From Bacteroidota bacterium (GTDB taxonomy: Bacteria > Bacteroidota > Bacteroidia > UBA4408): a stretch of 64,000 nucleotides of DNA. The notes below the pieces were generated by a model. It saw only the letters and a list, made by a program, of their open reading frames with translations. It ran no database searches and was not told the origin of the DNA. Shown here piece after piece: positions 26,197 through 35,175 of this stretch. How positions within the stretch are numbered: the first letter of the stretch is position 1; each line of letters opens with the position of its first letter. The DNA is taken from positions 177,001 to 241,000 of the forward strand of contig JADKHO010000003.1 in NCBI GenBank assembly GCA_016721765.1. The letters are read 5' to 3'. The position numbers and the translations under genes are program-made.

Positions 26197-26649
26197 ATGG
26201 AAAAATCAATAGAAGTATTGAATTCACTCATCATTATAAACAATGATAGAATGGAAGGTTACGAAACCGCCTCAAAAGAAACAGAAGAACAAGAACTAAA
26301 ATCTTTGTTTAGCAAATCTATTGCGACAAGCCAAAAATGTAAACAAGAATTGGTTCGAGAAGTTACAAAATTGGGAGGGATACCGGATGAAGGAACTAGA
26401 ACAACTGGAAAATTTTTTCGTGTTTGGATGGATGTTAAAGCCGCTTTAACAGGCAAAGACCGCAAAACAATTTTGAACTCTTGCGAATTTGGAGAAGACG
26501 CTGCAGTTGAAACGTACACAAATGCAATGGCTAACAATAAGGAAGAATTCACGGCCGAACAACAAACGATGTTAAATGCACAGCATGCCTTAATTAAGGC
26601 TGATCACGACAATGTAAAAGCTTTACGTGATACATTAGTAGAAGCCTAA
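26197..26649 (+). CDS. PA2169-like four-helix bundle (DUF2383)
   Basis: This 150-aa cytoplasmic helical protein starts KSIEVLNSLIIINNDRMEGYETA and has GKFFRVWMDVKAALTGKDRKTIL and SCEFGEDAAVETYTNAM, typical of the PA2169/DUF2383 ferritin-like family. It is the last gene of the run from 25124, and a strong terminator follows at 26693. The pairing of DUF4142 with DUF2383 suggests stress or redox protection. No metal-ligand set is evident. Confidence 0.8.
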   Translation: MEKSIEVLNSLIIINNDRMEGYETASKETEEQELKSLFSKSIATSQKCKQELVREVTKLGGIPDEGTRTTGKFFRVWMDVKAALTGKDRKTILNSCEFGEDAAVETYTNAMANNKEEFTAEQQTMLNAQHALIKADHDNVKALRDTLVEA

Positions 26650-26692
26650 TGTTGAATCGCTTGTTTTTCCTTTTTAAAGAATAATAAAGCTT

Positions 26693-26729
26693 AAGCGAAG
26701 GAGGTAGTAAAAACTCTTTCGCTTTTTAA
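26693..26729 (+). terminator. Rho-independent terminator of the DUF4142 cluster
   Basis: AAGCGAAGGAG (26693-26703) pairs with CTCTTTCGCTT (26714-26724) through an 11-bp stem with one G-U. A T-tract follows. Confidence 0.75.
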
Positions 26730-26830
26730 TTGTTAAGAATTTTTGACTTCGAAATATAAATAGGGATGGTGAGTAAAATGACATATTTAAAGTGCGCAGC
26801 ATTTAAGATTTTAATATAGGACTCAACAAA

Positions 26831-27412
26831 ATGTTAAAGAACGAAAAGCATTTAGAAAAAGGTGCGGCAGGTTTTGCCGGATTAGAGATGGATCAAACAT
26901 TTAAAGACGATAGTTCCGGCTTAGGTAATAAAAAAGGAATATCAGTATTCGTCAAGTTCATTCTTGCAATTCTTTTATGCGAAAGTGTGGGTATTCTTAG
27001 CGCTTTACTCTCAAACGCTGGCAACAATGCTTGGTTTGATGCTTTAAATAAGCCTTCTTGGAATCCACCCCCGTATTTATTTGCTCCCGTTTGGACCATT
27101 CTTTATTTGATGATGGGAATATCGCTTTGGTTAATATGGAAAAATAAGGTTGCTGAAGTGAATAAGCGCAAACAGTATTTTATTTTCGGGATTCAACTTT
27201 TTCTAAACTTTAGTTGGAGCATTATTTTTTTTCGAATGCACAATCCACTGCTGGCTTTAATGGATATAATTTTAATGCTTGCGCTGATTATTGCTACAAC
27301 AGTGAGTTTCGCGCGTTACTCTAAACCTGCTGCATGGCTGCTTGTTCCCTACCTAGCTTGGGTTTCTTTTGCTACCTTTTTAAATTATTCTATATGGATT
27401 TTAAATCCTTAA
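26831..27412 (+). CDS. TspO/MBR-family protein with N-terminal extension
   Basis: This 193-aa protein has about 36 hydrophilic residues, then five TM helices with the TspO signature: WFDALNKPSWNPPPYLFAPVW, TILYLMMGISLWLIW, NFSWSIIFF and a final WVSFATFLNYSIW. TspO proteins bind porphyrins and modulate stress responses in membranes. The extension is not part of the usual 150-160-aa family length. It fits a start upstream of an internal Met, or a real regulatory tail. Confidence 0.85.
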   Translation: MLKNEKHLEKGAAGFAGLEMDQTFKDDSSGLGNKKGISVFVKFILAILLCESVGILSALLSNAGNNAWFDALNKPSWNPPPYLFAPVWTILYLMMGISLWLIWKNKVAEVNKRKQYFIFGIQLFLNFSWSIIFFRMHNPLLALMDIILMLALIIATTVSFARYSKPAAWLLVPYLAWVSFATFLNYSIWILNP

Positions 27413-27488
27413 ACAATAACGCAGTAGATGCAACAACTTTCAATTCTGATTTTTATTTTCTTTCAAAAATGTTCTTAATTTTTTTATA

Positions 27489-28640
27489 ATGGCTTACCTT
27501 ATAGATATTGCCACAGCTGTTCCTCAATACGCCGTTTCAAATGCTGAATTAGTTAATTTTTATAGCCATGCGTTGAATGATTCAGGACAGGATCCTATCT
27601 CGCGTAAATTGAATTTCTTATCTGATAAAACAAAAATTAAAAACCGTTACAGTTGTATTTCTGATTTTAAGGGAGAACAACAAGTATTATTTACGAATGG
27701 AAATTATAATCCATCGGTTGAAAAAAGAACCGAAATTTTTAAAGAGAATATAATGCCTTTGGCAATTACAGCAATTGATAAATTGTTTCTTGCTAATACA
27801 CTTGAACCCTCTGAAATAACGCATCTCATTACAGTTAGTTGCACCGGAATATTTGCCCCTGGGTTTGAATTTTTAGTTGCAAAACACTATAATTTAAATC
27901 AAGTTGAGAAGTTAGGCTTGAATTTTTTAGGTTGTTATGCGGCTATCAAAGCACTCAAGCATGCAAATTATATTGCTCAAGCAGTTCCCAATGCATGCAT
28001 ACTAATTGTGTGTGCCGAACTTTGCTCTCTTCATTTTTCTCCCTCCATTGCGGATGAAGATGTGCTTTCTAATTTATTGTTTGCCGATGGTGCAGCAGCA
28101 GTATTGGTTACCGGTAACAATAATAAACATGCTAAGAATAAAATGGTTTTAAGTATCGATGCTGCCACTTCTGCCAACATCCCAAATACACTCGATTTAA
28201 TGACTTGGAATATCACTTCCGGAGCCTTCCAAATGTTCTTAAGCAAACATATTGTGAGTGCTATTGGTGAGAATATTTATGATACTGTACATGAATTTTT
28301 GGAGCAAAATGACAGCACCCCCGATTACTGGGCAATTCACCCGGGTGGAATTCGAATTGTCGAAGCTGTAAAACAAAGTTTGGGTTTATCAGATTCAGCT
28401 GTATTGGATTCATTGAGTGTTTTGGAAGATTATGGCAACATGTCTTCACCCACTATCCTATTTGTGTTGCGTAGAATAATGGATAAGATTAAAGTGCAGG
28501 AAAAGGAACAAGGAAAAAATATTTTTACCTGCGCTTTTGGCCCAGGGTTAAGTATGGAAATGATAAACTTTTCAGTTGTTAATACAGCTCTTAACACTAA
28601 AGTAAAACTTAGGAATTCAAATTATGTGATGCAGCACTAA
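27489..28640 (+). CDS. Type III polyketide synthase (chalcone/stilbene-synthase family)
   Basis: This 383-aa protein has the full catalytic triad by alignment-by-eye: Cys149 in LNFLGCYAAI, His284 in WAIHPGGIRIVEA and Asn317 in EDYGNMSSPT. It condenses malonyl-CoA units on an acyl starter to make pyrones or resorcinol-type products. In Bacteroidota such enzymes often sit beside methyltransferase, oxidoreductase or UbiA genes. Here the nearest genes are TspO and a 57-aa hydrophilic peptide, so tailoring enzymes must lie elsewhere or be absent. Confidence 0.88.
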   Translation: MAYLIDIATAVPQYAVSNAELVNFYSHALNDSGQDPISRKLNFLSDKTKIKNRYSCISDFKGEQQVLFTNGNYNPSVEKRTEIFKENIMPLAITAIDKLFLANTLEPSEITHLITVSCTGIFAPGFEFLVAKHYNLNQVEKLGLNFLGCYAAIKALKHANYIAQAVPNACILIVCAELCSLHFSPSIADEDVLSNLLFADGAAAVLVTGNNNKHAKNKMVLSIDAATSANIPNTLDLMTWNITSGAFQMFLSKHIVSAIGENIYDTVHEFLEQNDSTPDYWAIHPGGIRIVEAVKQSLGLSDSAVLDSLSVLEDYGNMSSPTILFVLRRIMDKIKVQEKEQGKNIFTCAFGPGLSMEMINFSVVNTALNTKVKLRNSNYVMQH

Positions 28641-28820
28641 TGCACTTTAGTCCGCTCGGAATAAAGTTTAGCTAGAGGGAAGAAATGTTTTGGATTGGTA
28701 ATTTTACCTATTCAGTAAATAATGTAATACTTCTAAAAATTTATATAATACTCCCCGCTGCAAACAAGCCCACCTTTACATCGTAGTAGAAATTCATCTT
28801 CTGCAAAAAAAAAAAATCAA

Positions 28821-28994
28821 ATGGACAAAAATCAAAACAACATGAGAAACGAAGATAAAAACGCATCTCACGACAAAGACAACAAAATGAAAAATATGGA
28901 CCATCAAAAATCGTCTGACAATAAATCAGCTGACAGAGCGGGTGACATGAAGAAGCAAGAGGATAAAAAATCGTCCAATTCTCACAACAAATAA
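28821..28994 (+). CDS. 57-aa Lys/Asp-rich hydrophilic peptide
   Basis: The ATG at 28821 opens a frame of 57 codons made almost only of Lys, Asp, Asn, Ser and His, with no hydrophobic residue run. A poly-A tract precedes it and a strong terminator follows 22 bp after the stop, both supporting a real transcript. It resembles the acidic peptide at 25124 in style but is net basic and His-containing. Function is unknown; a stress role is inference. Confidence 0.55.
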   Translation: MDKNQNNMRNEDKNASHDKDNKMKNMDHQKSSDNKSADRAGDMKKQEDKKSSNSHNK

Positions 28995-29015
28995 AAAGTT
29001 TAATAAATTTTTTGG

Positions 29016-29048
29016 AGCGCTCAGCAGCAATGTTGAGCGCTTTTTTTG
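29016..29048 (+). terminator. Rho-independent terminator
   Basis: AGCGCTCA (29016-29023) pairs perfectly with TGAGCGCT (29034-29041) and is followed by a run of T. It terminates the transcript containing the 57-aa peptide. Confidence 0.8.
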
Positions 29049-29085
29049 TGCAATTGAATTTTTCTTATTTGACTTCTCGTCAATA

Positions 29086-29673
29086 CTAGTGTAAACGATC
29101 ATCCTCAACTGTCCTTCCTCTAAAAGCATTGCTAAAATAAAAATCCAAGCGAATGCCAATAATAGGGTAGTATCGATTATAATTCACAAACACAGAAGAA
29201 CCCAATCCAATATCGTAATAAATTTTTTGAATGTATTGAACTTCGGCGTAGGCTCCAATTCCTTTATAAGTAGTAGCACTGTCAAGTAATCCATGCACAT
29301 AACTAGGTCCGGCAAAATAAGAAAAGCTGTTCTTGCGGCTCTCGGTGCGGAAACCAACGGTGCCATGAATATCGGTTAAAAAATCGCCACTGTATTTTGC
29401 AATCAATACATCCAATTTACTGCGCATAATTCCGGCATTGAAATACACATTCTTTACATGAAAATAGGCATTCAAGGAACCCGGAAAAGAATAATCGGTA
29501 GTATTGAGTTTTTGTCCGTATCCAAAGCCAACTGTAATCCAATTTGTTTTTTTAAGAAAGCGATCTTTTTTGATGGTGATTTCTTGCTTTGTGTCCTTGG
29601 CATGAATTTCTTCTTGGGCGCAAACCAACATCGGCCCAAAGGCAAATAGCAAAATTAAAATTACTGTGCGCAT
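29086..29673 (-). CDS. Secreted/outer-membrane beta-barrel-like protein
   Basis: The start is set at ATG 29673, which opens a signal peptide (MRTVILILLFAFGPMLVCAQ). A GTG four codons upstream is an alternative. The 195-residue product has alternating aromatic and polar residues in short strands (NTDYSFPGSLNAYFHVKNVY, KNSFSYFAGPSYVHGL), typical of small outer-membrane barrels. It sits 15 bp after the fumC stop, so it is probably co-transcribed. The family is not recognised. Confidence 0.55.
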   Translation of the reverse strand: MRTVILILLFAFGPMLVCAQEEIHAKDTKQEITIKKDRFLKKTNWITVGFGYGQKLNTTDYSFPGSLNAYFHVKNVYFNAGIMRSKLDVLIAKYSGDFLTDIHGTVGFRTESRKNSFSYFAGPSYVHGLLDSATTYKGIGAYAEVQYIQKIYYDIGLGSSVFVNYNRYYPIIGIRLDFYFSNAFRGRTVEDDRLH

Positions 29674-29688
29674 GTTAAAGCTCACGAA

Positions 29689-31083
29689 TTACAGTGAACC
29701 GCACATATCCTCAGGTTTTACCCATGCGGTAAATTGTTCATCGGTAAGCAAACCTAATTCAATGGCTGCCTTACGTAAAGTGGTATTTTCTTTATGTGCT
29801 TTTTTCGCAATTTTGGCTGCATTTTCATAACCAATATGGGTATTTAAGGCAGTAACAAGCATCAATGAATTTTCGAGATTGTGTTTAATGATTGGGATGT
29901 TGGGTTCAATACCTGCAGCGCAATTATCTGTAAAAGAAACGCAAGCATCTCCAATTAAACGGCCCGATTGCAACACATTTGCTGCTATCAATGGCTTAAA
30001 CACATTCAATTGAAAATGCCCGTTGCTGCCGCCAATACTTACGGCAACATCATTGCCCATTACTTGAGCAGCTACCATTGTAAGCGCTTCCGGCTGGGTG
30101 GGATTTACTTTTCCCGGCATTATAGAGGATCCCGGCTCATTATCAGGAATAATTATTTCACCAATTCCACAGCGTGGACCCGAAGAAAGTATACGAATAT
30201 CATTTGCGATTTTCATCAATGAAACAGCTGCTCGTTTATAAGCTCCTGAAAGCTCCACCATGGCATCGTGTGCGGCCAATGCTTCAAATTTATTAGGAGC
30301 AGTAACAAAAGGCAAACCGGTAAACTCAGCAATCTTTTTCGCTACCAATACATCATAACCTTTTGGTGTGTTTAGACCTGTACCAACCGCAGTGCCACCT
30401 AGCGCAAGTTCGGCAACCATTTCTAAAGCATTTTTAATAGCGCGCATGCTATTGTCAAGTTGTTGAACATAGGCGCTAAACTCTTGTCCTAATGTTAATG
30501 GTGTTGCATCCATAAAATGGGTGCGCCCAGTTTTTACATATACTTGAAATGCATCTGCTTTTTTCTTTAATGCATCTCGCAATTTTTGCATCCCCGGAAG
30601 GGTAATATCAACAGCCTGCTTGTATGCCGCAATATGCATGGCAGTTGGATAAGTATCGTTGCTCGATTGGGATTTATTTACATCGTCATTGGGATGCAGA
30701 ATTTTTTTCTCGTCTTCTAATTTACCCCCCGAAAGCACATGTGCACGATAGGCCACTACCTCATTCACATTCATGTTACTTTGAGTTCCTGAGCCGGTTT
30801 GCCAAATCACCAAAGGAAATTCAGCGTCGAGTTGTTTTGCCAATATTTCCTCACAAACTCGTGAAATTAAATCTCTTTTTTCAGCACTAAGCACTTTTAA
30901 GTCGCAATTTGCGTGGGCCGCAGCTTTTTTTAAGTAGGCAAAGGCATAAATTATTTCCTTAGGCATACTGGCTTCTGGACCAATTTTAAAATTATTGCGT
31001 GAGCGTTCTGTTTGTGCGCCCCAATACTTATCAGCCGGCACTTCTACAGCGCCCATGGTATCTTTTTCGATTCTGAATTTCAT
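29689..31083 (-). CDS. fumC: Class II fumarate hydratase
   Basis: This 464-aa enzyme reversibly hydrates fumarate to malate in the TCA cycle. The superfamily signature GSSIMPGKVN is at 318-327. Other fumC-specific pieces are WGAQTERSRNNF, TGSGTQSNMNVNEV (97-110), SQSSNDTYPTAMH (138-150) and TGRTHFMDATPL (185-195). Full length for the class. The downstream barrel-like gene on the same strand probably shares the transcript. Confidence 0.95.
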   Translation of the reverse strand: MKFRIEKDTMGAVEVPADKYWGAQTERSRNNFKIGPEASMPKEIIYAFAYLKKAAAHANCDLKVLSAEKRDLISRVCEEILAKQLDAEFPLVIWQTGSGTQSNMNVNEVVAYRAHVLSGGKLEDEKKILHPNDDVNKSQSSNDTYPTAMHIAAYKQAVDITLPGMQKLRDALKKKADAFQVYVKTGRTHFMDATPLTLGQEFSAYVQQLDNSMRAIKNALEMVAELALGGTAVGTGLNTPKGYDVLVAKKIAEFTGLPFVTAPNKFEALAAHDAMVELSGAYKRAAVSLMKIANDIRILSSGPRCGIGEIIIPDNEPGSSIMPGKVNPTQPEALTMVAAQVMGNDVAVSIGGSNGHFQLNVFKPLIAANVLQSGRLIGDACVSFTDNCAAGIEPNIPIIKHNLENSLMLVTALNTHIGYENAAKIAKKAHKENTTLRKAAIELGLLTDEQFTAWVKPEDMCGSL

Positions 31084-31180
31084 AAGAAATAAACGTTTGT
31101 TGTGGGTAAAATTAACTAAAAATGGCTTGAGAAATTACTCCCGCTGAATAAAAATGAGGAACTGTGATAAAGATCAGTTA

Positions 31181-31522
31181 TTAAATAAACGCTGCTGCTT
31201 GCTCAATGGGCCGGCCAATAATTGCTTTTTTCCCTTTTACTAAAATGGGCCTTTCCATTAATATGGGATGTTTCGCAATTAATTTTAGCCAATCAGAACC
31301 GGTTAACTTTTTGTGTGCATATTTTTCCTGAAAAATTTTTTCTTTTTTTCGGACCAAAGCTTCTGGCGGCAGCTGCAGTAGTAGCAGCAATTTTTCTAAC
31401 TCTTCCAAGTTTAATGGTTGCTCGAGATAGAGTTTAATTTTATATTTTTTTCCGGAACCTTTAATCAGATTTAGCACCGAAATGCTGGTTTGGCAGTTTG
31501 TTTTATGATAAATAGTTAGCAT
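31181..31522 (-). CDS. ArsC/Spx-like thioredoxin-fold protein
   Basis: This 113-aa protein begins MLTIYHKTNCQTSISVLNLI, matching the N-terminal strand and Cys position of ArsC/Spx proteins (Cys9). It ends with ILMERPILVKGKKAIIGRP, the RPI/GRP loop of the family. There is one N-terminal Cys and no CxxC pair. It may be an arsenate-reductase homologue of altered function (YffB-like), and the direct reaction is not assured. It stands alone. Confidence 0.75.
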   Translation of the reverse strand: MLTIYHKTNCQTSISVLNLIKGSGKKYKIKLYLEQPLNLEELEKLLLLLQLPPEALVRKKEKIFQEKYAHKKLTGSDWLKLIAKHPILMERPILVKGKKAIIGRPIEQAAAFI

Positions 31523-31591
31523 ACTTGGCTTGAAAGGCCGCGAAAATAGATAAATTATGGCTGCTATGTGTGTATACTAATAAGAAATGAT

Positions 31592-31599
31592 AATTTTGC
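31592..31599 (+). promoter_or_regulatory. -7 element of the flavin reductase gene
   Basis: TAATTTTG is a perfect TAnnTTTG match ending 23 bp before the ATG at 31623. Confidence 0.45.
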
Positions 31600-31622
31600 C
31601 GCTCAAATTTTAAAACTACATC

Positions 31623-32690
31623 ATGTCGGGTTTTTATTCCTTAAAAGTGAGTGAGGTAACACAGCAAACAAAAGATTGCGTGGCTATTTCATTTGATGTT
31701 CCGGAGCTGTTAAAAGACAAATTCAATTATTTGCCCGGCCAATACCTTACACTTAAACTTCATATCAACGGCGAGGAAATTCGCAGGTCATACTCCGTGT
31801 GCAGCTCACCTTTAACGGATGAAAAAATTACAGTCGCCATTAAAAAAGTAAAAGACGGGAGAGGTTCTACTTATATTAACGAGAAAGTAAAAGCCGGAGA
31901 TGCCTTGGAAGTAATGACACCCATGGGAAATTTTCATACACCTTTGCTCGCTTCAAATAAAATTAGCTATGTTTTATTTGCCGGTGGGAGTGGCATAACA
32001 CCCATGATGAGCATTATTAAATCGGTTTTAAACGCGGAGCCGCAAAGTACCATTACCTTGTTTTATGGAAATGAAGAAGAAGCCGCCATTATTTTCAAAA
32101 GTCAACTCGATGAATTAGCTGCAAATGCTGAAAATCGTTTAAGTGTTTACCATATTTTAAATAACCCTTCAACACCTATTGATGCTACTTTTAAAGGCAT
32201 AATGAATGTTGAAAAAAATAAAATGTTGCTCTCAAAATTTGTTGATACTAATACAGCTAACGAGTATTTTATTTGTGGCCCAACCGGTATGATGGATAGC
32301 GTTGTGACTGCTTTGCAGGAATCAAATGTGCCTAAAGAAAAAGTACATGTGGAATATTTTACAGCACCTGTAAGCAATGAGAAAGCGGATTCAACTCTAA
32401 GTTTTGTAGCAAGCCAAGTAACTGTTATTTGCGATGACGATGAAGTTGTTATTCAATTAAAACCCGATGAAACAGTTTTAGAGGGTGCTTTAGCTGCGGG
32501 ATTGGACGCTCCTTATGCATGCCAAGGTGGCTCTTGCTGTACCTGTCGTGCTAAACTTATAGAAGGCAAAGTAAACATGAAAGTGAATTACGCCCTGCTC
32601 GAATCGGAAGTTAATGAAGGATTTATTTTAACCTGCCAATCGCAAGCCCTCACACCAACCCTCATAGTGGATTACGATAGAGGTCGATAA
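31623..32690 (+). CDS. Flavin- and 2Fe-2S-containing reductase (PaaE-like)
   Basis: This 355-aa protein comprises an FAD-binding barrel (RRSYSVCSSP near 57), an NAD(P)-binding domain (FAGGSGITPMMS near 118) and a C-terminal plant-type ferredoxin. Its ligands are Cys300, Cys305, Cys308 and Cys338 (C-x4-C-x2-C-x29-C). This is the layout of PaaE and related oxygenase reductases, which pass electrons from NAD(P)H to a di-iron oxygenase or desaturase. No oxygenase genes are adjacent, so it may serve a partner elsewhere. Confidence 0.85.
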   Translation: MSGFYSLKVSEVTQQTKDCVAISFDVPELLKDKFNYLPGQYLTLKLHINGEEIRRSYSVCSSPLTDEKITVAIKKVKDGRGSTYINEKVKAGDALEVMTPMGNFHTPLLASNKISYVLFAGGSGITPMMSIIKSVLNAEPQSTITLFYGNEEEAAIIFKSQLDELAANAENRLSVYHILNNPSTPIDATFKGIMNVEKNKMLLSKFVDTNTANEYFICGPTGMMDSVVTALQESNVPKEKVHVEYFTAPVSNEKADSTLSFVASQVTVICDDDEVVIQLKPDETVLEGALAAGLDAPYACQGGSCCTCRAKLIEGKVNMKVNYALLESEVNEGFILTCQSQALTPTLIVDYDRGR

Positions 32691-32764
32691 GCTATTAACT
32701 GAAATTTTAATAACGCATTATTGATTTTAAAACAAACTCAAAATTTAGTCAATCGCGCATCAGC

Positions 32765-32808
32765 CTTGATTTTTTTCTTACTTTTTGATCAAGCAAAAAG
32801 TAAGAAAA
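32765..32808. repeat. Alternative-hairpin repeat, possible terminator
   Basis: A perfect 15-bp inverted repeat is TTTTCTTACTTTTTG (32773-32787) against CAAAAAGTAAGAAAA (32794-32808). The 6-bp loop ATCAAG (32788-32793) is itself complementary to CTTGAT at 32765-32770. Two mutually exclusive stems are thus possible. It lies between the reductase and the lipoprotein gene. Confidence 0.65.
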
Positions 32809-32919
32809 CACCATTGAAAATACGGCATATAGGAGTATTTCAAACAAACACAACAACAAATAGTATAAATTTCATAGCAGCCGACTAGCGCTTTCAATCA
32901 AATTTTGTATTTTCATCTC

Positions 32920-34215
32920 ATGAAGCAATTTGTAATTTCAATTCTTCTTATAGTTACCCTTTTCGGGGGATGTAAGTGCAAGAAGGAATCGGATACGCAG
33001 GCCCCATTTGTGAGTTTTATTTCACCTCAAGAAAATCAAAGTTTTACTGTGGGAGAAACTATTCCGGTGAAGTTTCAAGTAAGTGATGAAACAAAAATTG
33101 ACTATGTACAAATTTCTGTGCTGGATGAAAACCAACAACAAATATTGTCGGCTATTACATTGCATGATGTGCAAGATGGGCAAACCATCGATCAACCGAT
33201 CTTAATTGACAATACTGCTATTAAAAGTGGTAGCTACTACCTCACAGTGCGCAGCAGCGATGGCGAGAACGAAGAGAACACAATACGTAAAATTGGGATT
33301 CAGGAATTGCCCTTGCAACGTAAGGCTGTTTATATGATTGGAAAAGCGTTAAATCAATACACCGTATATAAAGTGGATTCTGTTTTTTCTATTACTACTG
33401 CTTATTCGCTAGATGGCGATTTTATTGGTGCTTCAATTGATTCTAGACTTAAACGCCTCATTACTTCAGGTGGATTTTCCGGCAAGCTACTGGCAACTCG
33501 TTTAGGAGATTATTCTGTTGCCTGGAGCGAAAACCCGGTAGGAACAGTTTATCCCACCTACCGAAATATCACTACAGCAAACGCATTAAGTTTTGTAAGT
33601 TACAATGCAGGATTTGTTAAAGCTTATGATGCAGATGGGGCAATTCGATTTACGGCTAGTGCCACCCAAAATGTATTTTATCCAATAAAATCAGGAGTCT
33701 CCTCAAAATATGTTTTATCTGAACAGGCTGCATTTACAGGCAGTACAAAAAAACTGGTGCTCTATTTTTATCCTTCCGGTGGAGCGGTACAAGAATTAAA
33801 TTTTAGCGGTGATGTGGTAGAAATGTTTCCTAAAACAGACAATGATTTTTTTGTGTTTTACAACCAGGGGAATACCGGAATGCTAAGTATTTATGGCGCT
33901 TCCGGCACTAATTTTTCGTATTCTTATCCATCTACTTTGCAAGGAAAAATAAAATCTGTGGTGGCACTGAGCAGCGAGGTGTATTTAATTAGTACCGAAA
34001 ACGGAATATTTAAATTTACTTACAATCCCCTAAATTATGTCTTGTTTAAAGCGGGCACCGGTGCAACAAAAATGCGCTACGATCCAAGCAATAATCAAGT
34101 ACTTGCCGCTGAAGGAAAAGTTATTAAAATGTATGATTTAACGTCAGGAATGCTTGTCAATACAATCACCGCTGTCGATTCAATAGCCGATTTTCAGCTC
34201 TTGTACAACCGCTAG
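32920..34215 (+). CDS. Ig-domain lipoprotein with C-terminal propeller-like domain
   Basis: The start is set at ATG 32920, opening a lipoprotein signal (KQFVISILLIVTLFGGC). Five extra codons upstream are unsupported. The 431-aa product has an Ig-like fold at about 27-120 (PFVSFISPQENQSFTVGETIPVKF, typical of Big_9/Ig-like domains). The rest is beta-rich with repeated strand-turn units (YLISTENGIFKFTYNPLNY), suggesting a propeller. It is surface or periplasmic, with no partner and unknown function. Confidence 0.7.
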   Translation: MKQFVISILLIVTLFGGCKCKKESDTQAPFVSFISPQENQSFTVGETIPVKFQVSDETKIDYVQISVLDENQQQILSAITLHDVQDGQTIDQPILIDNTAIKSGSYYLTVRSSDGENEENTIRKIGIQELPLQRKAVYMIGKALNQYTVYKVDSVFSITTAYSLDGDFIGASIDSRLKRLITSGGFSGKLLATRLGDYSVAWSENPVGTVYPTYRNITTANALSFVSYNAGFVKAYDADGAIRFTASATQNVFYPIKSGVSSKYVLSEQAAFTGSTKKLVLYFYPSGGAVQELNFSGDVVEMFPKTDNDFFVFYNQGNTGMLSIYGASGTNFSYSYPSTLQGKIKSVVALSSEVYLISTENGIFKFTYNPLNYVLFKAGTGATKMRYDPSNNQVLAAEGKVIKMYDLTSGMLVNTITAVDSIADFQLLYNR

Positions 34216-34218
34216 AAA

Positions 34219-35175
34219 TTAATTTTCAACCACCACACCCATATCACAAAACTTAGCAATACGCTGATCGATACGTTTTTCGGGAGATAGTTTTAAAAGC
34301 TCTTTTAAATGCTTTTTAATCTCTGCTTTTACAATTTGATGTGCTTCACTTTGGAAAGTATGCGCGCCACCTAGCGGTTCTTCAATAATTCCATCAATCA
34401 ACTTCAACGCCATCATGTCTTTTGCCGTAAGTTTTAATGCTTCGGCTGCCCTTTCTTTAAAGTCCCAACTGCGCCATAAGATGGAAGAGCAAGATTCCGG
34501 CGAAATTACCGAATACCACGTGTTCTCAAGCATCAACACACGATCTCCCACTCCAATACCCAAAGCACCACCTGAAGCGCCTTCACCTATAATGATGCAT
34601 ATTACAGGAACCTTAAGTTGTCCCATCTCTAATAAATTGCGCGCAATAGCTTCGCCTTGTCCACGCTCTTCGGCTTCTAATCCGGGGTAAGCACCGGGCG
34701 TATCAATAATGGTGACAATGGGTTTATTAAATTTCTCAGCCAGCTTCATCAAACGCAAGGCTTTGCGATAGCCTTCGGGATTAGCCATTCCAAAGTTTCG
34801 CAGCTGACGCATTTTGGTGTTGATACCTTTCTGTTGCCCAATAAACATCACTGTTTGTCCATCCAAACTTCCAAATCCTCCCACCATGGCTTTATCGTCT
34901 TTTACCGTTCGATCGCCATATAATTCAATCCAGGTATTATCAGTAATGGCATTAATATAGCTTAAAGTATAGGGGCGGTCCGGATGGCGCGAGAGTTGAA
35001 CACGTTGCCACGGAGTAAGGTTGCCATATATCTCTTTGCGCTTTTCGCTGAGTTTATCTTCTAAATCTTTAATCGTTTTGGATACGTCAACACCAGTCTT
35101 TTCAGCTACTCCCTTCATCTTTTCAATCTGCTCCAGCAGCTCCCCTATGGGTTTTTCAAAATCTAAAATCGTCAT
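34219..35175 (-). CDS. accA: Acetyl-CoA carboxylase carboxyltransferase alpha subunit
   Basis: This 318-aa protein carries out, with AccD, transfer of CO2 from carboxybiotin to acetyl-CoA at the start of fatty acid synthesis. Motifs: WQRVQLSRHPDRPYTLSYI, IDTPGAYPGLEAEERGQGEAI (oxyanion region), ICIIIGEGASGGALGIGVGD and YSVISPESCSSILWR. N-terminal coiled coil LLEQIEKMKG and full length match bacterial AccA. It stands alone on the minus strand, convergent with the upstream lipoprotein gene. Confidence 0.95.
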   Translation of the reverse strand: MTILDFEKPIGELLEQIEKMKGVAEKTGVDVSKTIKDLEDKLSEKRKEIYGNLTPWQRVQLSRHPDRPYTLSYINAITDNTWIELYGDRTVKDDKAMVGGFGSLDGQTVMFIGQQKGINTKMRQLRNFGMANPEGYRKALRLMKLAEKFNKPIVTIIDTPGAYPGLEAEERGQGEAIARNLLEMGQLKVPVICIIIGEGASGGALGIGVGDRVLMLENTWYSVISPESCSSILWRSWDFKERAAEALKLTAKDMMALKLIDGIIEEPLGGAHTFQSEAHQIVKAEIKKHLKELLKLSPEKRIDQRIAKFCDMGVVVEN

